A stretch of 64,000 nt of DNA from Sphingobacterium sp. SYP-B4668 (GTDB lineage: Bacteria > Bacteroidota > Bacteroidia > Sphingobacteriales > Sphingobacteriaceae). The DNA is taken from the NCBI RefSeq assembly GCF_027627455.1, contig NZ_CP115483.1, positions 1,054,001 through 1,118,000 of the forward strand. The letters are read 5' to 3'. The position numbers were made by a program, and so were the translations under genes. This document shows, in pieces, positions 45,694 to 54,393 of the stretch; position 1 is the stretch's first letter, and each line of letters starts with the position of its first letter. The notes beneath the pieces were generated by a model. That model was not told the origin of the DNA and did no database searches. It saw nothing but the letters and a program-made list of their open reading frames with translations.

Positions 45694-46380
45694 ATGCAGA
45701 TTACAGACAAAGACGTTATATACGAAGATAACCATATTATCGCAATCAATAAAAGGGCGGGGGATATTGTTCAGGTCGACGATACTGGTGACAAGTCGTT
45801 GGACATGATGGTTAAGGATTATCTGGAACAAAAATATAGTAAACCCAATGCTTTTATCGGCGTTATTCACCGATTAGATCGTCCAGTGAGTGGACTTATT
45901 GTATTTGCCAAGACAAGTAAGGGGTTAGATCGGATGAATAAGCTGTTTCATGATCGAGACATACAGAAATCCTATCTTGCAGTGGTACGTACTCAACCAC
46001 CTCATTTGGCAGGGAAACTCGAAAATTGGTTATTACGGGATCGAAAGAAAATGATTACCAAGGCTTTTAACAGAGAGGTCAAAGGAAGCAGCTATGCCGA
46101 GCTAAATTATCAGGTTCTTGGAGAGTTAGAGGGATACTATCTGCTGTTGGTACAGCCCAAAACCGGTAGGACCCATCAAATAAGGGTGCAGTTATCAACC
46201 ATGGGCTGTCCTATTGTAGGAGATAACAAATATGGCTATCCAAGAGGGAGCCTCCGCAGGAGTATTTGTTTGCACTCAAGAGGGTTGACATTTGAGCATC
46301 CTATCAAAGGTGAGGCCATGGCTCTTACGGCAGATTTGCCTGTGGACGGCTTTTGGGAAAAATTTAATACTCTCCTATAA
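45694..46380 (+). CDS. RluA-family RNA pseudouridine synthase
   Basis: 228 residues. Catalytic Asp in 'GVIHRLDRPVSGLIVFAKTS', plus 'LEGYYLLLVQPKTGRTHQIR' and 'GCPIVGDNKYGYP', as in RluA-type synthases. No S4 domain, so it is of the short type. The RNA target (tRNA or rRNA) cannot be told from sequence. Single gene with its own -7 element; the 3' flank has only a weak hairpin near 46420-46433. Confidence 0.9.
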   Translation: MQITDKDVIYEDNHIIAINKRAGDIVQVDDTGDKSLDMMVKDYLEQKYSKPNAFIGVIHRLDRPVSGLIVFAKTSKGLDRMNKLFHDRDIQKSYLAVVRTQPPHLAGKLENWLLRDRKKMITKAFNREVKGSSYAELNYQVLGELEGYYLLLVQPKTGRTHQIRVQLSTMGCPIVGDNKYGYPRGSLRRSICLHSRGLTFEHPIKGEAMALTADLPVDGFWEKFNTLL

Positions 46381-46455
46381 ATCCACACTGTTGTACAAAT
46401 CAAGCCGCCGATAGCTGTACCTCCTAAGAGAGGCTACTTTTAAGGAAGAAATGCT

Positions 46456-46463
46456 TAACTTTG
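46456..46463 (+). promoter_or_regulatory. -7 element of the CxxC/DUF983 pair
   Basis: TAACTTTG, full match, 62 bases before the ATG at 46526. No -33 at the usual spacing. Confidence 0.35.
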
Positions 46464-46525
46464 TAGGCTGAAAGCCGCTTGTATTAAATCGGAAGGCTAT
46501 TCATCAATCAATAAAAAGTAAACGG

Positions 46526-46783
46526 ATGACAACAATTAAGCGAAATGTAGCTGTGATATTCTGCTCTTTACTATTAGTCGTATCGAATGTAGACGTAACA
46601 AATGCACAATGTGCGATGTGCTCGTTGAATGCAGAAAATAGTACTAAAGGAGGTAATACACAAGGGCGGGGGTTGAACAATGGTATTTTTTTCCTACTAG
46701 GTGCGCCTTTTATTATTGTCTCAGCTGTAGGTTTTTTATGGTACAAAAAATTCCGTAAAAAAGATGACAAAGTCTATTTATAG
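46526..46783 (+). CDS. Small secreted/membrane CxxC protein
   Basis: 85 residues. Signal peptide-like start (cleavage near 'TNAQ'), then a conserved-looking 'CAMCSLNAENSTKGGNTQGR', and a membrane helix (about 52-72) before a basic cytoplasmic tail 'YKKFRKKDDK'. The type 'QCAMC...NAENS' recurs next to DUF983 genes in Bacteroidota genomes from what I remember, and could be linked to respiratory complex assembly or metal handling by its CxxC. No function is assigned. 14 bases upstream of the DUF983 gene, so co-transcribed. Confidence 0.75.
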   Translation: MTTIKRNVAVIFCSLLLVVSNVDVTNAQCAMCSLNAENSTKGGNTQGRGLNNGIFFLLGAPFIIVSAVGFLWYKKFRKKDDKVYL

Positions 46784-46797
46784 TACAAATAGTATTT

Positions 46798-47193
46798 ATG
46801 GCTACATCCAAATTTAGTGCTTTAGCACAATCCAAATGCCCGAAATGTAGGATTGGATATGTCTTTGAAGGTCCAGTATATGGTTTTCGTAAGCAAAAGA
46901 TGAATGAATCGTGTCCACATTGTGGGGTTAAGTTTGAAGTCGAACCTGGTTACTTTTACGCAGCAATGTATGTTAGCTATGCATTTTCGGTAGCAGAGGT
47001 TGTGAGCTTGGCCGTTGGTACCTACATGTTGAGCAAGAGTGAGTCACCTTGGGTGTATCTCGGGGTGCTTATATTTACTATTCTCTTGTTTGCTCCCTTT
47101 AATTTTAGATATTCACGATTGGTACTTCTTCATTATTTGACGCCAAAAATTTCATACAATCCAAGATATGAAGAAGAGCAGTCAAAGTTATAG
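46798..47193 (+). CDS. DUF983-family protein
   Basis: 131 residues. N-terminal zinc-ribbon-like region with two CPxC pairs ('CPKCRIG', 'CPHCGVKF'), then two membrane helices (about 58-78 and 86-106). The fit with DUF983 is good ('CPKCRIGYVFEGPVYGFRKQ'). In proteobacteria DUF983 genes often sit near cytochrome oxidase assembly genes; no oxidase genes are present here, so that link is only from the family. Pairs with the CxxC protein. Confidence 0.85.
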   Translation: MATSKFSALAQSKCPKCRIGYVFEGPVYGFRKQKMNESCPHCGVKFEVEPGYFYAAMYVSYAFSVAEVVSLAVGTYMLSKSESPWVYLGVLIFTILLFAPFNFRYSRLVLLHYLTPKISYNPRYEEEQSKL

Positions 47194-47212
47194 GCTCTTG
47201 AACAGTATCGTG

Positions 47213-47497
47213 CTATAGGTATTTCATCACACTATTGAATACAAATGCTCTTCCGTGAAATGAACTGGCGATATACTCTTGGAGAGGAATCAGGTGCTTT
47301 TCATTAAACAACTCAATTTCGGATTCATTTTCCACTATTATTTGGATACAGTGTGTGTGACCTTCGTGAGGAGAGTCCAACAATTCCAAAAATTTGGTAT
47401 TGAATGTCGATTGGCTTAAAATCTCAGCTTTCAACCACTCAACTACGGTTGCGTTAACGGAATCTTCGGTAATGATAGAAACATTATATAAATACAT
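47213..47497 (-). CDS. DUF4286-family protein
   Basis: 94 residues from the ATG at 47497 ('MYLYNVSIITEDSVNATVVE'). Small ferredoxin-like alpha/beta protein of unknown function typical of Bacteroidota; the frame reaches 47563 but its first 22 codons look non-coding and contain the promoter. The -7 element TACATTTG (47509-47502) ends only 4 bases before the ATG, so the mRNA may be leaderless. Convergent with DUF983. Confidence 0.8.
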   Translation of the reverse strand: MYLYNVSIITEDSVNATVVEWLKAEILSQSTFNTKFLELLDSPHEGHTHCIQIIVENESEIELFNEKHLIPLQEYIASSFHGRAFVFNSVMKYL

Positions 47498-47501
47498 GTT
47501 G

Positions 47502-47509
47502 CAAATGTA
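47502..47509 (-). promoter_or_regulatory. -7 element of the DUF4286 gene
   Basis: TACATTTG on the minus strand, 4 bases before the ATG; no matching -33 TTG at the usual spacing. Confidence 0.4.
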
Positions 47510-47601
47510 CCAAACTAATGAATAATTTATGTAAAAATAAGGTTGCATTTCTGCCAGTGTCATTAATAATTTGAATATTTGGAATAGGGGACATTTAGTG
47601 T

Positions 47602-49488
47602 ATGGTTAAGATTGTATTATATGCCGTGATAGGCTTGTTGTTGGTTTGTGTTGGTTGTTCCCATCAAGGAGACAACAGTAGGATACCCGTGCAAGATTTC
47701 TTTAGCGTACCGGAAAAGAGTAGTTACAAAATTTCTCCTGATGGACAGCAGATTGCTTATCTTGGTTTAGAAAACCACTGCAAGAACATTTTTATTTTGA
47801 ATTTAGAGGATAAGTCTAAGTCTAAGCAACTTACCTATCAGGCAGATATGAATGTTCAGTACTTCTTCTGGACAGATGATAATCAGATTATTTATTCTAA
47901 TACTCAATCTTCAGAGGACAGTTTACGATTATACTCCATCAATGTAGCTAGTGAAATCGCTACCCCTTTATTCAAGCCTATCAAGAAAAGATTACGTTGG
48001 ATTCATCCTATAATCCCTCGAGACAATAGCTTGTTAGCTGCCATTAATGAACGTGACTCATCAGTATTTGATGTTTATAGAGTCTATTTAGATGGTAGAC
48101 CCAAGGTGCTTTTGGAACATAATCCGGGCAATGTCATCTCTTGGTATGGGTCCACAGATGGACATGTCCGATTGGCCCTAACCAGTGATAGTGTCGAAGA
48201 GTCCATTCTGTACAGGCCTGAAGGGACAGGTCCTTTTCGTGAGGTAGTGACCAATAGTATTGAGACTACTGTATTGCCACTAGGATTCAAAAAAGGATCT
48301 AATTCTATAGCATATGCACTTTCCAATATTGGGCGAGATAAGCTTACCTTGATTGAATATGATGTTGCCAAAGGTGTGGAAGTAAAAGAACTCTACAGTA
48401 ATAAAGATGCAGATCTCACATCCAGTGGATATGTAAGTGAGTTGCAGGAGATGATATACACTAGCTATTCCCTAGATAAGGAAAAGCGTTTTTTCTTTAA
48501 TGATAGAATTAAGCAGATCAATGATCGCATCCAAGCCAAAGTAGATGGTGCTGAGATTGATTTTTTAGATCATGACTCAACGCTAAACCGTTTCATTATT
48601 AAAAGTTATACTGATAGAAATCCCGGTGCTATTTACTACTACGATGCAAACGAGGATAAATTACAAAAATTAAACGACTTAAATCCGAAGATTACCTCTC
48701 GTCAAATGTCCACAATGGAACCGGTTAGTTACAAGACCAGAGATGGACTGACTATACAAGGGTACCTCACTTATCCCTTAAATACCGACCGAAAGAATCT
48801 TCCTGTGATTGTCATTCCACATGATGGGCCCAATGGACGCGTGGATTGGGGATTCCAACCAGAAGCGCAGTTTTTGGCAAATAGGGGATATGCTGTATTT
48901 CAAATGAATTACAGAGGTTCGGTAGGCTATGGGAAGGCTTTTTGGGCCTCTGGATTTAAGGAATGGGGTGGGAAAATACAAAATGATATCACCGATGGTG
49001 TGATGTGGTTAATCCATGAGGGAATTGCCGATCGAGATAAAATAGCAATCATGGGCTACGGTTTCGGAGGATACTCAGCATTGTATGCTGCTTGTTTTAA
49101 CTCTTCCTTATATGCATGTGCAATATCGAATTCAGGTTATACCAATCTGTTTACCTATTTTAAGCAGGTGCCCCCTTACTTTAAACCTTACGTACAATTC
49201 TATTATCAAGTAATTGGTAATCCTGAGACTGAGTCTGATTTATTTAAGGCAATATCCCCTGTTTTCCATTCGGATAAGGTGAAAATACCAGTTTTTATGG
49301 TTCAAGGAGGACGAGATAAATTTAGCTCCGTTAATGATGCCAACCAATTTGTCCAGCGTTTGAAAAACAATAACGTGCCTGTAAGGTATATTGTTAAAGA
49401 CGAAGAGGGAAAAAGATTCAGGAATGAAGAAAATGTGGTTACCTATTATCAAGAATTGGAGCAGTTCTTGAACAAGTATTTGAAATAA
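47602..49488 (+). CDS. S9-type (prolyl oligopeptidase-like) lipoprotein lacking catalytic Ser and His
   Basis: 628 residues. Lipoprotein signal peptide ending 'VCVGC', a beta-propeller region (about 25-360), then an alpha/beta-hydrolase domain of the S9 family ('VSYKTRDGLTIQGYLTYPLN', 'NYRGSVGYGKAFWASGFKEW'). Where S9 peptidases have GxSxGG, this one has 'GYGFGG' (Gly at residue 487 in place of Ser); Asp is kept in 'GGRDKF' (572), and the His is replaced by Lys 604 in 'DEEGKRF'. It should therefore be a non-catalytic peptide-binding or structural relative. The histidine kinase gene starts 27 bases later. Confidence 0.85.
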   Translation: MVKIVLYAVIGLLLVCVGCSHQGDNSRIPVQDFFSVPEKSSYKISPDGQQIAYLGLENHCKNIFILNLEDKSKSKQLTYQADMNVQYFFWTDDNQIIYSNTQSSEDSLRLYSINVASEIATPLFKPIKKRLRWIHPIIPRDNSLLAAINERDSSVFDVYRVYLDGRPKVLLEHNPGNVISWYGSTDGHVRLALTSDSVEESILYRPEGTGPFREVVTNSIETTVLPLGFKKGSNSIAYALSNIGRDKLTLIEYDVAKGVEVKELYSNKDADLTSSGYVSELQEMIYTSYSLDKEKRFFFNDRIKQINDRIQAKVDGAEIDFLDHDSTLNRFIIKSYTDRNPGAIYYYDANEDKLQKLNDLNPKITSRQMSTMEPVSYKTRDGLTIQGYLTYPLNTDRKNLPVIVIPHDGPNGRVDWGFQPEAQFLANRGYAVFQMNYRGSVGYGKAFWASGFKEWGGKIQNDITDGVMWLIHEGIADRDKIAIMGYGFGGYSALYAACFNSSLYACAISNSGYTNLFTYFKQVPPYFKPYVQFYYQVIGNPETESDLFKAISPVFHSDKVKIPVFMVQGGRDKFSSVNDANQFVQRLKNNNVPVRYIVKDEEGKRFRNEENVVTYYQELEQFLNKYLK

Positions 49489-49515
49489 TCGAACGATTGG
49501 CATAATACACCACCA

Positions 49516-51177
49516 ATGACCACTTCAACAAAGTACACGTATAAAAAGAACATAGGCTTGCTCATTGCGTTTGTGGTGTTTGTCACTATACTTTTTGTTG
49601 TATCGGTGTTCTTTGCTCGCACTATGATATCCAATTTTGTAGATAGTGAGTTTTCCAATCGTAAAGTGGAAGTGTATGACAAGTCGTTGGTTCCGTTCAA
49701 TGACTTCTTTCAAAATCGTATACCCGAGATTTCCTATTATCAAGGTTTTTTGGATACCAATGAAGCTAAAGGTATGATGGACAATGTCCTTCGTAAATAC
49801 CCCTTTGTTAGGGAAACCATTTTCTACGATATTGCCTTCACGAACGATGTTGAAGAGCCCTATGATATCAAGTTGAATAACCTGTTGATACAGTCCCGCT
49901 CGGTGTACTCTTATACGTTAAATGATACCTATCATTTGATATCTAAAAGAATTGGCGGCGATCAGCTTAAAGATTACTATGAGGATTTCAGTACGATGAC
50001 CATGAAGTTGGGCAATTTCTTAGATCGTGTAAACGAATCAACCAAATTGACGGACAACATGATTTTCAAGATATTCTATGACATGGCTCCAGGCAAAGTC
50101 ACCTATATGAATATCCCGCGGATTAGCGACTTGGTGTCTTATCGAGATTTGTATAGGGGAGCAATAAAGCAAACGGTGAGCTATGATCAGGATCTTTTTG
50201 TTTTTTTTATAGACCCCAAGCGAATTCGAATTACAAATGTCTATCCCAATTTATATGAGCATATAGATGTTGTGCCGTTGGTGAGTGTCAATTTGACTGG
50301 GGAGAAACCCTATCTTTATACTGAAGTGTCCTTGCCAGGAGCACTTTCTGACTACAAGATTACTTTTAACTCATCGGAATCTTTTATTAGAAAGGAAACC
50401 AACCGTCGTTTTTTACCTGTAGTATTTGGTATATCGATTATCTATTTCATTTTATTACTGATTGCATACCTTATTTATCGGAATGTCATGACCAATGGGA
50501 GGTTGTATCGATTACAATACGATTTCATCAATAACCTCACGCATGAGTTCAAAACTCCCGTTAGTGTTATCAAGATTGCAGGCAATAATATCAAAAGTGC
50601 AGAAAATATAAGTGAGGATGAACGCATGATGTATGGACGTATCTTGGATCAAGAAGCAGACAAGTTGAATAGTTTGATGAACAAGTTACTGTCCTTTACG
50701 CAAATTGAAAATAAATCCATCAAATTTAAACGAGAACGAGTAGATTTAAAAGAATTATGTGAAACATTGTTTTCGGCCACAAAATTGAGTTATCCTGACC
50801 TTAAACTTTCGTATAGAATTCAAGTCAAAAATGATATGATAACGGACCCCGTATTGCTGTCGAGTGTTTTTCAGAATTTGATTGATAACGCCTATAAATA
50901 TTCCAATCCGTCGAACAAAGTTTTAGATGTTGATATCCAACAAAATAAGAAGAATTTTGTTATCATATTTAAGGATGAAGGGATTGGAATAAGTAAGCAG
51001 GAGCATAATCATATATTTAAGAAGTTTTATCGAGTAAAAAATCAGTATAATCAACAGGGGAGTATCGGATTGGGGTTGGCATTTTGTAAGGAAATAACTG
51101 AATTTATGGGAGGAGAAATCCGTGTTGAAAGTCAGTTAGGAAAAGGTACCACATTTACGCTCACCTTCCCCGTTTAA
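49516..51177 (+). CDS. Sensor histidine kinase
   Basis: 553 residues. Two membrane helices (about 13-36 and 297-320) enclose a large periplasmic sensor domain of about 260 residues. HisKA: 'FINNLTHEFKTPVSVIKIAG' with the phospho-His; HATPase: 'NLIDNAYKYSNPSN', 'IIFKDEGIGISKQEHNHIFK' and 'GSIGLGLAFCKEI'. No HAMP domain is evident between the second helix and HisKA. This layout resembles Bacteroides RprX-type kinases. It lies between the degenerate S9 lipoprotein and its response regulator (16-base gap), so the three probably form one transcript. Confidence 0.95.
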   Translation: MTTSTKYTYKKNIGLLIAFVVFVTILFVVSVFFARTMISNFVDSEFSNRKVEVYDKSLVPFNDFFQNRIPEISYYQGFLDTNEAKGMMDNVLRKYPFVRETIFYDIAFTNDVEEPYDIKLNNLLIQSRSVYSYTLNDTYHLISKRIGGDQLKDYYEDFSTMTMKLGNFLDRVNESTKLTDNMIFKIFYDMAPGKVTYMNIPRISDLVSYRDLYRGAIKQTVSYDQDLFVFFIDPKRIRITNVYPNLYEHIDVVPLVSVNLTGEKPYLYTEVSLPGALSDYKITFNSSESFIRKETNRRFLPVVFGISIIYFILLLIAYLIYRNVMTNGRLYRLQYDFINNLTHEFKTPVSVIKIAGNNIKSAENISEDERMMYGRILDQEADKLNSLMNKLLSFTQIENKSIKFKRERVDLKELCETLFSATKLSYPDLKLSYRIQVKNDMITDPVLLSSVFQNLIDNAYKYSNPSNKVLDVDIQQNKKNFVIIFKDEGIGISKQEHNHIFKKFYRVKNQYNQQGSIGLGLAFCKEITEFMGGEIRVESQLGKGTTFTLTFPV

Positions 51178-51193
51178 AAGAATTAGAGAAGAT

Positions 51194-51889
51194 ATGCAAA
51201 AAGATATTACTATTGCCGTAATAGAAGACGATGAAAACTTACGTTTTTTGGTAAGTCATCGTTTACAATCCGAAAATTATAAGGTCATCCAGGCTGGGAA
51301 TGGGCTTGATGCTGAAAAATTAATTTTGGATCAAAAACCCGACATTGTATTGTTGGACTGGATGTTGCCTGGGAAAGAAGGAAATGATGTGTGTGTGGAT
51401 GTTAGGAAGGCTGGCTTCGAAAATATCATTATTATGATGACGGCTAAGTCTCAGGATATCGATAAGATTGATGCATACAGTTTTGGAGTGACCGATTATA
51501 TCACGAAACCTTTCAATATGGATGTGCTGGTCGCGATGATCGAAAACAAAGTTCGCTTCTTCGTGCCGAAGAACAGTGCCGAGGTATATCATTTTGGAAA
51601 TACTGAGCATCAGCCCAATGTGCATTCCTTGGTCAGAGACGGTAAGAAAATCGAGCTGACCATTTTGGAAAACAGGATTCTCCTACATTTTCTGCAGAAT
51701 GTAGGTAAGGAAATTACGCGAGAAGAGTTGATGGAAGTGGTATGGGGATATAGTTCGAATGTCAATACGAGGACATTAGACATGCATGTCGTACGCCTGA
51801 GGAAGAAGATAGAACGCAATCCTGACAAACCCCATTATTTGCAGACAGTTAGAGGGTTGGGGTATAAGTTTGTGGATGAAGATGAATAG
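51194..51889 (+). CDS. OmpR-family response regulator
   Basis: 231 residues. Receiver with acidic pocket 'VIEDDENLRF', phospho-acceptor Asp in 'VLLDWMLPGKEG', Thr in 'IMMTAKS', Lys in 'YITKPFNMD'; then an OmpR/PhoB winged helix with 'TREELMEVVWGYSSNVNTRT' and 'HVVRLRKKIERNPDKPHYLQ', ending 'GLGYKFVDEDE'. DNA-binding output of the preceding kinase. A terminator follows. Confidence 0.95.
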   Translation: MQKDITIAVIEDDENLRFLVSHRLQSENYKVIQAGNGLDAEKLILDQKPDIVLLDWMLPGKEGNDVCVDVRKAGFENIIIMMTAKSQDIDKIDAYSFGVTDYITKPFNMDVLVAMIENKVRFFVPKNSAEVYHFGNTEHQPNVHSLVRDGKKIELTILENRILLHFLQNVGKEITREELMEVVWGYSSNVNTRTLDMHVVRLRKKIERNPDKPHYLQTVRGLGYKFVDEDE

Positions 51890-51950
51890 TATTGGAATTG
51901 ATAGATAGTTTTTGTTTATTTCAAAACAATCATTATCTTCGTAAAAATAG

Positions 51951-51991
51951 CAAGACCATATTGTCCGGAAGGCCAGTGTGGTCTTGTCTTT
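51951..51991 (+). terminator. Terminator after the two-component genes
   Basis: CAAGACCA (51951-51958) pairs with TGGTCTTG (51979-51986), with an inner CC..GG pairing, then TCTTTTT. Confidence 0.75.
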
Positions 51992-52032
51992 TTATGTTTT
52001 TAAAAGTTAGAAAAGTTAAAAGTTAAATAATT

Positions 52033-52506
52033 ATGGCAGAAGTAACTTATTACAACCAAGAGGGGTTAGATAAGCTTAAAGAAGAGCTACATTATCTAAA
52101 GACAGAAGGAAGGGCTAACATTGCTAAAGCTATTGCGGAGGCACGTGACAAGGGTGATTTGTCCGAAAATGCAGAGTATGATGCTGCTAAAGAGGCACAG
52201 GGACTGCATGAGGCTAAGATTGCTAAACTGGAAGACGTACTATCTAGTGCGAGATTGATTGACGAGTCTAAATTGGATACTTCAAAGGTTTTGGCACTAT
52301 CCATTGTACGTATCAAAAATAAAAAGAATGGCATGGAGATGACCTATCAGCTCGTTTCGGAGACAGAAGCCGATATGAAATCGGGTAAGATTTCGGTCAA
52401 ATCTCCAATTGCGCAGGGGCTATTAGGTAAATCCAAAGGAGATGTCGCCACTATCGATGTCCCGGCCGGGAAAATCGAGTTGGAAATCTTGGAGATATCA
52501 AGGTAA
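52033..52506 (+). CDS. greA: Transcription elongation factor GreA
   Basis: 157 residues, standard size. An N-terminal coiled coil with the catalytic acidic tip 'GDLSENAEYDAAKEAQGLHE' and a C-terminal globular part ending 'SPIAQGLLGKSKGDVATIDV'. GreA rescues backtracked RNA polymerase by stimulating its transcript cleavage. Single gene, with terminators on both sides. Confidence 0.95.
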   Translation: MAEVTYYNQEGLDKLKEELHYLKTEGRANIAKAIAEARDKGDLSENAEYDAAKEAQGLHEAKIAKLEDVLSSARLIDESKLDTSKVLALSIVRIKNKKNGMEMTYQLVSETEADMKSGKISVKSPIAQGLLGKSKGDVATIDVPAGKIELEILEISR

Positions 52507-52569
52507 CGATTATAAGAGGTTATGTGCGGTTTTGCCATAACCGCATATAATTTCAATGACATATTTTTG

Positions 52570-52599
52570 AACGGTCACAATATATTTGTGACCGTTTTT
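52570..52599 (+). terminator. greA terminator
   Basis: 11-bp stem AACGGTCACAA / TTGTGACCGTT with a TATAT loop and TTT tract, about 65 bases after the stop; an additional small hairpin (TGCGGTT / AACCGCA, 52522-52546) lies before it. Confidence 0.85.
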
Positions 52600-52601
52600 C
52601 A

Positions 52602-52609
52602 TATATTTG
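52602..52609 (+). promoter_or_regulatory. -7 element of the HIT gene
   Basis: TATATTTG, full match, 26 bases before the ATG at 52636, just after the greA terminator. Confidence 0.45.
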
Positions 52610-52635
52610 TCATTGCACATTAATAGATATAGAGT

Positions 52636-53049
52636 ATGTCAACTATTTTTTCAAAGATTGTTGCCGGTGATATCCCCGCTTATAAAGTAGCGGAAAGTAT
52701 TGATTATTTGGCTTTCTTAGATATCCAACCCTTGACAAAGGGGCACATCTTGGTGATACCGAAGAAAGAGACCGATTATATATTTGATATCGCCGATGAC
52801 GAATATATGGGACTGTGGGTATTTGCCAAAATTGTCGCTCAAGGTATAAAAAAAGTTTTTCCTTGCCTCAAAGTTGGCGTAGCTGTTGTAGGCCTCGAAG
52901 TCAATCACGCACACATCCATTTGATTCCTTTGAATGCAGTGCAGGATATGAACTTTGAAAGGCCCAAATTATCTCTTCCCGCTGAAGAGATGGAGCAAAT
53001 AGCCACGGAGATAAGAGAAGCTATTGCAGTAGTAACGAATGGTAACTAA
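52636..53049 (+). CDS. HIT-family nucleotide-binding protein
   Basis: 137 residues. Histidine triad 'EVNHAHIHLIPLN' with HxHxH, preceded by 'PLTKGHILVIPKKETDYIFD' strand and helix. HIT proteins hydrolyse nucleoside phosphoramidates or dinucleotides such as AMP-linked compounds; exact substrate not known. Standard length for Hint-type proteins. Single gene. Confidence 0.92.
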   Translation: MSTIFSKIVAGDIPAYKVAESIDYLAFLDIQPLTKGHILVIPKKETDYIFDIADDEYMGLWVFAKIVAQGIKKVFPCLKVGVAVVGLEVNHAHIHLIPLNAVQDMNFERPKLSLPAEEMEQIATEIREAIAVVTNGN

Positions 53050-53177
53050 CATTTAGATTGAAAATTTAACCCCAACGGATGATCTACAGTGTGTCAACTT
53101 TGCTTATCGATGAGATACGTTAATGTATTCGATAGCGTTAAAGAAATAGCACTTAGTCCATCCGTATTTTATTTTAT

Positions 53178-53813
53178 ATGCAAGATTTGTTAATGTCTTT
53201 TCAGCAGTTAATGGATGCCGAACACTTATTGAGTTCTGGCGGTTTCTATTTAGTTGTATTGATTGTTTTTGCCGAGACTGGATTATTTTTTGGATTCTTT
53301 CTTCCAGGTGATTACTTATTGTTTTTAGCGGGTTTATTCTGTGCCCTCAATAAAGTTGATGTCAGTATTGAGACCATGTATTTTGGTATCACAGTGGCCG
53401 GGATAGCGGGCAATTTTGCAGGCTATTGGTTTGGATATCGAGCCGGTCCGATGCTCTTCAAGCGAAAGGATTCGTGGATATTCAAGCGAAAGTACGTCAT
53501 TATGGCTGAAGAGTTTTACCAAAAATATGGCGGTACCGCTCTAATAATTGGAAGGTTTGTTCCTATTATTCGTACATTTGCTCCTATATTTGCTGGGGTG
53601 GTGAAGTTGGATTTTAAAAAGTTTGTCGTGTACAATGTATTCGGAGCCTTTTTATGGGTCTCTCTTCTGACGTTGTCCGGCTATTTTTTAGGCGTAAAGT
53701 TTCCCGGGATAATCAACTATGTCGAGTATATCATCGTAGGTTTGATTGTTATTGCGTTTCTTCCCATTATAATAGCCTTGATTAAACGTGCGATTACAAA
53801 CAAGAAAAAATAA
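53178..53813 (+). CDS. DedA-family membrane protein
   Basis: 211 residues with about five hydrophobic segments. DedA motifs: 'LIVFAETGLFFGFFLPGDYL', 'GYWFGYRAGPMLFKRKDSWI', 'GGTALIIGRFVPIIRTFAPI'. DedA proteins act in undecaprenyl phosphate or lipid flipping and proton-motive-force maintenance in other bacteria. First gene of dedA-ppa-CNNM-rsmE (29-, 8- and 16-base gaps), though I see no -7 element directly upstream. Confidence 0.9.
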   Translation: MQDLLMSFQQLMDAEHLLSSGGFYLVVLIVFAETGLFFGFFLPGDYLLFLAGLFCALNKVDVSIETMYFGITVAGIAGNFAGYWFGYRAGPMLFKRKDSWIFKRKYVIMAEEFYQKYGGTALIIGRFVPIIRTFAPIFAGVVKLDFKKFVVYNVFGAFLWVSLLTLSGYFLGVKFPGIINYVEYIIVGLIVIAFLPIIIALIKRAITNKKK

Positions 53814-53842
53814 AACAACAGATAAACAGTAATTATTATTAA

Positions 53843-54385
53843 ATGAGTACACAAAATCCTTGGCACCAGGTCTCCCCTGGAAGTAATATGCCAGAATCAG
53901 TCAATGCAATTATAGAAATATCTAACGGATCCAAAGGGAAATACGAACTTGATAAAGAGAGTGGACTCCTATTATTAGACCGTGTCATGAGTTCTGCAGT
54001 CACCTATCCAGCCAACTATGGATTTATTCCTCAAACATATTGTGATGACAACGATCCACTGGATATCTTAGTCATCTGTTCGGTTGATATCATGCCGATG
54101 AGTCTTGTTGAGGCTAAGATTATTGGTGTCATGAATATGGTTGACGGCGGTGAGCAGGACGACAAGATTATTGCCGTAGCTAAGAATGACCCCGTTATGA
54201 ACTATATTAACAATATCGAAGAATTACCTCCTCATACCATGAAGGAAATTGTTCAATTCTTTGAGACCTACAAAGCATTGGAGAATAAGCAAGTACTTGT
54301 AGAAGGTGTTCAAGGGCGCGAAAGAGCGAAGGAGATTTTATTGGAAAGCCTCGAATTGTACAAGCAAACATTTGTTAACAAATAA
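53843..54385 (+). CDS. ppa: Inorganic pyrophosphatase (family I)
   Basis: 180 residues. Hydrolyses PPi to phosphate, pulling nucleic-acid and tRNA charging reactions forward. Family I signature 'DDNDPLDILVICS', further metal ligands in 'VDGGEQDDKIIAVAKNDP', and 'VTYPANYGFIPQTYCDDNDP'. Length and order are those of bacterial soluble pyrophosphatases. 29 bases after dedA. Confidence 0.95.
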   Translation: MSTQNPWHQVSPGSNMPESVNAIIEISNGSKGKYELDKESGLLLLDRVMSSAVTYPANYGFIPQTYCDDNDPLDILVICSVDIMPMSLVEAKIIGVMNMVDGGEQDDKIIAVAKNDPVMNYINNIEELPPHTMKEIVQFFETYKALENKQVLVEGVQGRERAKEILLESLELYKQTFVNK

Positions 54386-54393
54386 ATCATATA

